Positions 25,034 to 28,385 of a stretch of DNA of 28,385 nucleotides are shown in pieces (within the stretch, counting starts at the first letter, position 1; each line of letters opens with the position of its first letter). A program made the position numbers and the translations under genes. Source of the stretch: an uncultured Lysobacteraceae bacterium. GTDB lineage: Bacteria > Pseudomonadota > Gammaproteobacteria > Xanthomonadales > Xanthomonadaceae. The stretch covers positions 1 through 28,385 of the forward strand of contig CAMLLG010000050.1 in assembly GCA_946480825.1 (NCBI GenBank), written 5' to 3'. Below the pieces are notes generated by a model that searched no databases, had not been told where the DNA came from, and saw only the letters and a program-made list of their open reading frames with translations.

Positions 25034-25093
25034 GCAAGAACAGACAGGGCTTCTGCTCACTTGCGCCTCCTATCAATCACAAGGGGAGGCAAC

Positions 25094-25699
25094 ATGGCTT
25101 CAATCATCATCGGACGCGCCGGAGAACAGGGACTTGGAGCGACGCTACTCGACAGCATGTACCGTCTGCGTTGCGAGGTCTTCCACGATCGCCTGCGCTG
25201 GGACGTCCGGATCGAACATGGTCGCGAACACGATTGGTTCGACCTGATCGGTCCGCACTATCTGGTCGCCCATGAAGGACCGACCACGGCACTGGGCTGC
25301 TGCCGGCTGCTGCCGACGCTGGGCCCGAACATGCTGCGGGATATCTTTCCGTTCCTGCTGGATGGCGCAACACCGCCCGCGGCAGCGGGGGTCTGGGAAG
25401 TGAGCCGTTTCGCCATCAGCCAGCGCTGCGCCGGCGACGGCTTCGGGTTCGGACAGGTTCCGGCATCGATGCTGGCCGACATGTTCCGCTTCGCGGACGC
25501 GCAGGGCGTGCACGAACTGGTCGGCGTGACCAGCGCGCCGATCGAACGAATGCTGCGGCATCTCGGCCTGACCGTGCACCGGCTCGGCGAGTCGCGGCGG
25601 ATCGGCAAGGTGATGAGCTTGGCTTTCAGCATGCCGGTGCAGGAGAACCTGCGTGCGGTCGGCCCGGCGCCTGCGATCGAGGTCTCGCGCGCGGCGTGA
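25094..25699 (+). CDS. LuxI family acyl-homoserine-lactone synthase
   Basis: The 201-residue protein keeps the invariant residues of AHL synthases: Arg26, Phe30 and Trp36 in YRLRCEVFHDRLRW, Asp47 and Asp50 in HDWFD, Arg71 in GCCRLLPT, Phe85 in LRDIFPF, Glu102 and Arg105 in VWEVSRFAI. It makes an AHL from SAM and an acyl-ACP or acyl-CoA. The acyl chain cannot be deduced. ATG 25094 follows an excellent GGGGAGG site, whereas the upstream ATG at 25061 has none. It lies downstream of its likely receptor gene and behind a lux-box-like site, so positive autoinduction is expected. Convergent with the DUF3050 gene. Confidence 0.95.
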   Translation: MASIIIGRAGEQGLGATLLDSMYRLRCEVFHDRLRWDVRIEHGREHDWFDLIGPHYLVAHEGPTTALGCCRLLPTLGPNMLRDIFPFLLDGATPPAAAGVWEVSRFAISQRCAGDGFGFGQVPASMLADMFRFADAQGVHELVGVTSAPIERMLRHLGLTVHRLGESRRIGKVMSLAFSMPVQENLRAVGPAPAIEVSRAA

Positions 25700-25803
25700 T
25701 CGTTCGGCCCGCATCGGGCGCCGGCCCAGACCCAAGGGCGAATGCGATTGGTGGCAGCGACCTCGGCGACTCGCCGTCGTCGGCCGCGGCCTGCTGTCGC
25801 CTG

Positions 25804-25843
25804 CCGCTGCGCAATCCCGCTCGATACCGGGGTTGCGCAGCGG
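25804..25843. terminator. Possible bidirectional terminator hairpin between luxI and the DUF3050 gene
   Basis: A 15-bp stem (25804-25818 with 25829-25843, one G-T wobble) closes a 10-base loop midway in the 213-base gap between the two convergent genes. There is no T-run on either side, so intrinsic termination is uncertain. Confidence 0.45.
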
Positions 25844-25912
25844 TGGGCCGCAACCTGTCGCCGTCGCGGGGCATGCCCGGGCGGCGATCAGGCCGGAGGG
25901 TGGATCAGAAGA

Positions 25913-26782
25913 TCAGGCGGCCACCGGGGTGAGCCGGCGCGCCGGCAGCGACTGCTTCGCCGAATGGCGCTCACGCAACAGCGCGGCCGCGCCATCCCAC
26001 AGCGCGCGTCGCGCCTGCAGGGCCCCGCGCGCGGCATCGCGCGCTTCCTGCAGCGCTTCGGGCCGCCGTTCGAGCTCGGCCGCGATCATCCTGCTGGCGG
26101 CAGGGCCGTGGCTGTCCCCATCCAGTTCGATGTGGCGCTGCAGGTAATACACGAACCCGGGCGCCTGCCCTTCGCTCAGCCCCCAGTGATCGAGCAGGCT
26201 CTGGAACATGTCGGGGATGACGTTCTCGCGACCGTAGAAGAAGCTCGCCATGGTCTCGAGGGTGCTGCCGTGCAGACAGGTCCCGAGGGTGTGCTCGACG
26301 AAGTCGCGGACGAACTGCGGAACCTCGGCGGTGGCCAGAGCCGCGGACAACCCTGCGCCAGCGCGCAGTTCGCGCATGAAATGCTCGAACTGATCGGTCG
26401 ACGCACCGACATCGCGCATCGCCTTCAGGTACAGATCGAGGTGACTGGCGGGATGGCCGTCGGCATCGACATCGCTTTCCTCCGCGAGGACGATGTCGTT
26501 GATCAGACGCGCGGCCACCGGATTCGCGGGCGGCATCCAGGGCAATTCCACGCAGGTAAGATCCCGTTGCAGGCGTTTGGCGAGCGACATGAAATCCCAC
26601 ACCGCGAACACGTGCACCTGCATGAAGCTGCGCAGGGCCTCGACGTGGACGATTTCCGCGAACACCGGATGCGTTTCCAGCTCATGTCGCAATCGGCGCA
26701 TCGCCTGGGTCAGCACGACATCCTGATGCCGCGCAGCATGCGTCTTGCCGCCGGCCGACTGTGCGTCCGCTTCCTTTTTCAT
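25913..26782 (-). CDS. DUF3050 protein, heme-oxygenase-like fold, putative diiron enzyme
   Basis: The 289-residue all-helical protein shows DUF3050 blocks: LETHPVFAEIVHVEALRSFM, HVFAVWDFMSLAKRLQ, PWMPPANPVAARLINDIVLAEESD, ASHLDLYLKAMRDVGAS, FFYGRENVIPDMF and YYLQRHIELDGDSHGP. Residues suited to metal binding include His57, Glu101/Glu102, His114, His217, Asp221/Asp223 and His225. Members of this superfamily (heme-oxygenase-like diiron oxidases/oxygenases, HDO) act on small substrates, but DUF3050 has no settled function. The start at 26782 has AAGGAG five bases upstream. It is convergent with luxI and downstream, on the same strand, of the hemerythrin-like gene with a 231-base gap. Metal use and catalysis are inferences. 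Confidence 0.85.
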   Translation of the reverse strand: MKKEADAQSAGGKTHAARHQDVVLTQAMRRLRHELETHPVFAEIVHVEALRSFMQVHVFAVWDFMSLAKRLQRDLTCVELPWMPPANPVAARLINDIVLAEESDVDADGHPASHLDLYLKAMRDVGASTDQFEHFMRELRAGAGLSAALATAEVPQFVRDFVEHTLGTCLHGSTLETMASFFYGRENVIPDMFQSLLDHWGLSEGQAPGFVYYLQRHIELDGDSHGPAASRMIAAELERRPEALQEARDAARGALQARRALWDGAAALLRERHSAKQSLPARRLTPVAA

Positions 26783-27013
26783 ACGTTCTCCTTGATCGAG
26801 CACTCTGGTTGGGGGAAAACCGGAACACCCGAACCAAACCGTCCCTGGCCAGTTCGGATCTCGCGGAACCGGCATTCGCCGGAACCGGAGCCCTGCGGAC
26901 GGTCGCCGTGACGACCCCCTGAAGCGATACATCCTTGTGCCGCCGAACCTGTGCGTCTTCGATGCGTATGCGCGAACGCCGCTGGAAACCAGACTCAGAC
27001 CGTTACCGCGCCT

Positions 27014-27559
27014 TCACTGCGGCAGATAAAGCGGATAGAGGCTACTTTCCTCGCGTTCGATGCGCTGCGCGAGCAACCCGTAAACCGTCTGATAGTCGGC
27101 CATGAATTCCTGGCGCGCCTGCTGATCGAAAGAACTGAGCTGATATTTCTTCACGAAATCGACGACGCCGCGTGCGATCGCATTCATTTCGCGCCGGAAG
27201 CTGCGCACCAGCGCCGTGCTTTCGGGGTCGCCCTGCATCGAGCTTTCCACGTAGTTGTAGAAACGGACGTTCTCCGCGATCAGATGACCTTCGAGATGCA
27301 CCTTGAAGGCATTGAGCATCTGTGGGATCTGCTGGAAATCTCCCTGCCGAGCAAGATCGCCGATCGCGCCGTACAGCTGCACCAGATCGGCGTGGTCCCG
27401 CTTCAGCGAGGGAACCAGATTCGCGTCGTAGGCGATCCCGACGCCGGAACGCCGCTGCTCCAGGGTCGGAACCCCTTGCGGCAACGCCTGCGACCTCGGC
27501 TCCTGCCCACCCCCCAACCACTTCCTGAGAAAATCGAACACAACATCCCCTGTCGTCAT
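27014..27559 (-). CDS. Hemerythrin-like (HHE domain) protein
   Basis: The 181-residue protein has a four-helix HHE-type core. Candidate ligands are His56 in KRDHADLVQLYGAIG, His88, His92 and Glu96 in FKVHLEGHLIAENVRFY, and Glu169/Glu171 in IEREESSLYPLYL. The last helix has no histidine where classical hemerythrins often do, so metal binding may be altered. Proteins of this type bind a diiron centre and can sense O2 or NO. ATG 27559 is used; a GTG at 27541 behind AGGGG is an alternative giving VFDFLRKWLGG as N-terminus. A near-perfect lux-box dyad and a -10-like TATGTT lie upstream, so AHL control is likely. Confidence 0.82.
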   Translation of the reverse strand: MTTGDVVFDFLRKWLGGGQEPRSQALPQGVPTLEQRRSGVGIAYDANLVPSLKRDHADLVQLYGAIGDLARQGDFQQIPQMLNAFKVHLEGHLIAENVRFYNYVESSMQGDPESTALVRSFRREMNAIARGVVDFVKKYQLSSFDQQARQEFMADYQTVYGLLAQRIEREESSLYPLYLPQ

Positions 27560-27586
27560 GATCCGTCGGCAAACGCCGGCTCGATG

Positions 27587-27592
27587 AACATA
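27587..27592 (-). promoter_or_regulatory. -10-like element of the hemerythrin-like gene
   Basis: TATGTT on the minus strand lies 23 bases downstream of the lux-box-like dyad. In class II LuxR promoters the box sits about 20 bases upstream of the -10 and replaces the -35, so the geometry is close. Transcription would begin near 27580, about 20 bases before the ATG. Confidence 0.5.
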
Positions 27593-27615
27593 GCTGGTGC
27601 CCATCGGGCTCGTGT

Positions 27616-27635
27616 ACCTGTCAGAACTGACAGGA
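27616..27635 (-). promoter_or_regulatory. Lux-box-like dyad upstream of the hemerythrin-like gene
   Basis: ACCTGTCAGAACTGACAGGA contains a perfect inverted repeat, CCTGTCAG-AA-CTGACAGG (27617-27634). It matches 14 of 20 lux-box positions and fits CT-N12-AG. Its centre is 66 bases before the ATG at 27559, almost the same as for luxI (70). It is the strongest dyad in this intergenic region. Confidence 0.72.
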
Positions 27636-27877
27636 ATGACGGATGTCCGGGTACAAGCGCGAACAGGTCATGTTGCGAGGCCATTTTCGCCAAATCCGTC
27701 TCATGACAAACGGGTGCGCCACGATGCGCATCAAGGCCTTCTCCCACGAAAACCATGGGCATATTGCGTCCTGAAGCCACCGACATCCGCCACTTGACCT
27801 GCATGGCGGCAACCGCCGCCATGCGCACGGCGCAAATGCAGGGTACGCCCATGACGATGGGGCATGGATCGCCCATG
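27636..27877. other. Intergenic stretch between the lux box and the tRNA terminator
   Basis: About 240 bases of lower GC than the neighbouring genes. It holds a very stable hairpin at 27801-27824 (10-bp GCATGGCGGC stem, AACC loop) without a T-run. No gene is well supported. A minus-strand reading frame here is discussed among rejected items. Confidence 0.5.
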
Positions 27878-27903
27878 AAAAAGCCCGCCTTGCGGCGGGC
27901 TTT
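27878..27903 (-). terminator. Bidirectional terminator downstream of tRNA-Gln
   Basis: A 10-bp stem (AAAGCCCGCC at 27880-27889 with 27894-27903) around TTGC gives a T-run on each strand. On the minus strand it lies just 10 bases after the CCA end of the tRNA, so it ends the tRNA transcript. Confidence 0.9.
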
Positions 27904-27913
27904 CGTTTGGAAC

Positions 27914-27989
27914 TGGCAGCCCCGGATGGATTCGAACCACCGAATGCCTGAGTCAGAGTCAGGTGCCTTACCGCTTGGCGACGGGGCTG
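27914..27989 (-). tRNA. tRNA-Gln (anticodon CUG)
   Basis: The 76-base minus-strand sequence folds as a cloverleaf: acceptor CAGCCCC/GGGGCTG, D-arm GCCAAGCGGTAAGGC, anticodon stem CCTGA/TCAGG with loop CTCTGAC (anticodon CTG at 27956-27954), T-arm GGTTCGAATCC, and an encoded CCA end. The D-arm and anticodon arm closely resemble E. coli tRNA-Gln. The first pair is C1-G72 rather than the U1-A72 of E. coli. A minus-strand TACAAT at 28013-28008 may be its -10 element. Confidence 0.96.
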
Positions 27990-28083
27990 TGGAACTGCGA
28001 CGCTGCGATTGTAACGCCAAAACGGCGTCGCCAGTAGAGCGTCCCGAACCGGGAGCGATGAACTCCCGATCCGTTCGAAGCGC

Positions 28084-28385
28084 TCAGCGCTTCGAGAACT
28101 GGGTGGCGCGACGGGCCTTGTGCAGACCGATCTTCTTGCGCTCGACCTCGCGGGCATCGCGGGTCATGAAGCCGGCCTTGCGCAGTTCGGACTTCAGCGT
28201 TTCGTCGTATTCGACCAACGCGCGGGCGATGCCGAGGCGGATGGCGCCGGCCTGGCCGGTGGTGCCGCCGCCGGTGGCGGTGACGACCACGTCGAACTTG
28301 TCGGTGGTCTTGGTCAGTTCGAGCGGCTGACGGACGATCATGCGGGCGGTTTCGCGACCGAAGAATTCGTCGAGCGGACGCTCGT
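28084..28385 (-). CDS. rpsI: 30S ribosomal protein S9, C-terminal part (partial)
   Basis: The frame runs off the right edge of the window and stops with TGA at 28086-28084. The readable part, [23 protein letters not shown] followed by [23 protein letters not shown] and ending [17 protein letters not shown], is ribosomal protein S9. The basic C-terminal tail with terminal SKR contacts the P-site tRNA anticodon arm. rplM normally precedes it and is expected just outside the window. tRNA-Gln lies 94 bases downstream. Confidence 0.97.
   Translation of the reverse strand, partial: ERPLDEFFGRETARMIVRQPLELTKTTDKFDVVVTATGGGTTGQAGAIRLGIARALVEYDETLKSELRKAGFMTRDAREVERKKIGLHKARRATQFSKR

Noticed and set aside
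26783..27013. A lux box for the DUF3050 gene (ACCTGTGC near 26946)
   Set aside because: Only the left half resembles a lux box. The right half does not match, and no CT-N12-AG dyad was found in this gap.
27556..27873. Minus-strand reading frame of about 105 codons whose TGA overlaps the hemerythrin-like ATG by four bases
   Set aside because: The overlap is suggestive, but third positions are only about half G/C, unlike real genes here. The frame is rich in Met and His without a recognisable domain, and it contains the lux-box dyad and the strong hairpin. It is more likely intergenic.

Overview
The window is a GC-rich chromosomal segment with strong G/C preference at third codon positions. 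It most likely comes from a member of the Xanthomonadaceae (Lysobacter/Luteimonas-like gammaproteobacteria). The main reason is gene order: etfA at the left edge and a metB-type gene at about 15 kb bracket a lipopolysaccharide (LPS) locus. That is the classical position of the hypervariable LPS locus of xanthomonads. A cystathionine beta-synthase gene, pilU, tRNA-Gln(CUG) and rpsI fit the same assignment. The genus cannot be fixed from sequence reading alone.

Region 1 (1-6940): the end of etfA with its terminator, then two large exported proteins. One is a metzincin-type metalloprotease lipoprotein. The other is an Asp-box beta-propeller protein with a PKD domain. They share a C-terminal FG-GAP/VCBS module encoded by an 834-bp direct repeat (1978-2811 and 6056-6889) that is base-for-base identical up to the stop codon. 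This is a recent duplication or ongoing gene conversion.

Region 2 (6940-14645): the LPS/O-antigen core. A tightly overlapping set runs rightward: acyltransferase, NAD-dependent sugar epimerase, GT2 glycosyltransferase, methyltransferase-GT2 fusion, then a small lipoprotein. It converges on the ABC exporter pair wzm-wzt. The methyltransferase fusion and the extended C-terminal domain of Wzt suggest an O-chain that is terminally modified and then recognised for export.

Region 3 (14646-20575): reverse transsulfuration genes (metB-like lyase and cystathionine beta-synthase), a small YdcH/DUF465 protein, a possible small RNA with its own promoter and terminator, two overlapping exported coiled-coil/DUF4398 genes, and the twitching ATPase gene pilU.

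Region 4 (20612-23094): a tyrosine/homogentisate catabolic operon. It holds an FAA hydrolase, a Pr6Pr-type membrane protein and maleylacetoacetate isomerase, preceded by a 22-bp near-perfect palindrome that looks like a repressor operator.

Region 5 (23111-27640): a quorum-sensing island. A canonical acyl-homoserine-lactone (AHL) LuxR/LuxI pair is surrounded by three genes for probable non-heme iron proteins: a PF10014-type 2OG-Fe dioxygenase, a DUF3050 heme-oxygenase-fold protein and a hemerythrin-like protein. One lux-box-like site precedes luxI, and a second, near-perfect dyad precedes the hemerythrin-like gene at almost the same distance from the start codon. This is the best candidate in the window for an undescribed system: AHL-controlled non-heme iron oxygenase chemistry.

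Region 6 (27641-28385): tRNA-Gln with a strong terminator, and the 3' part of rpsI. No insertion sequences, CRISPR arrays or prophage genes were seen.
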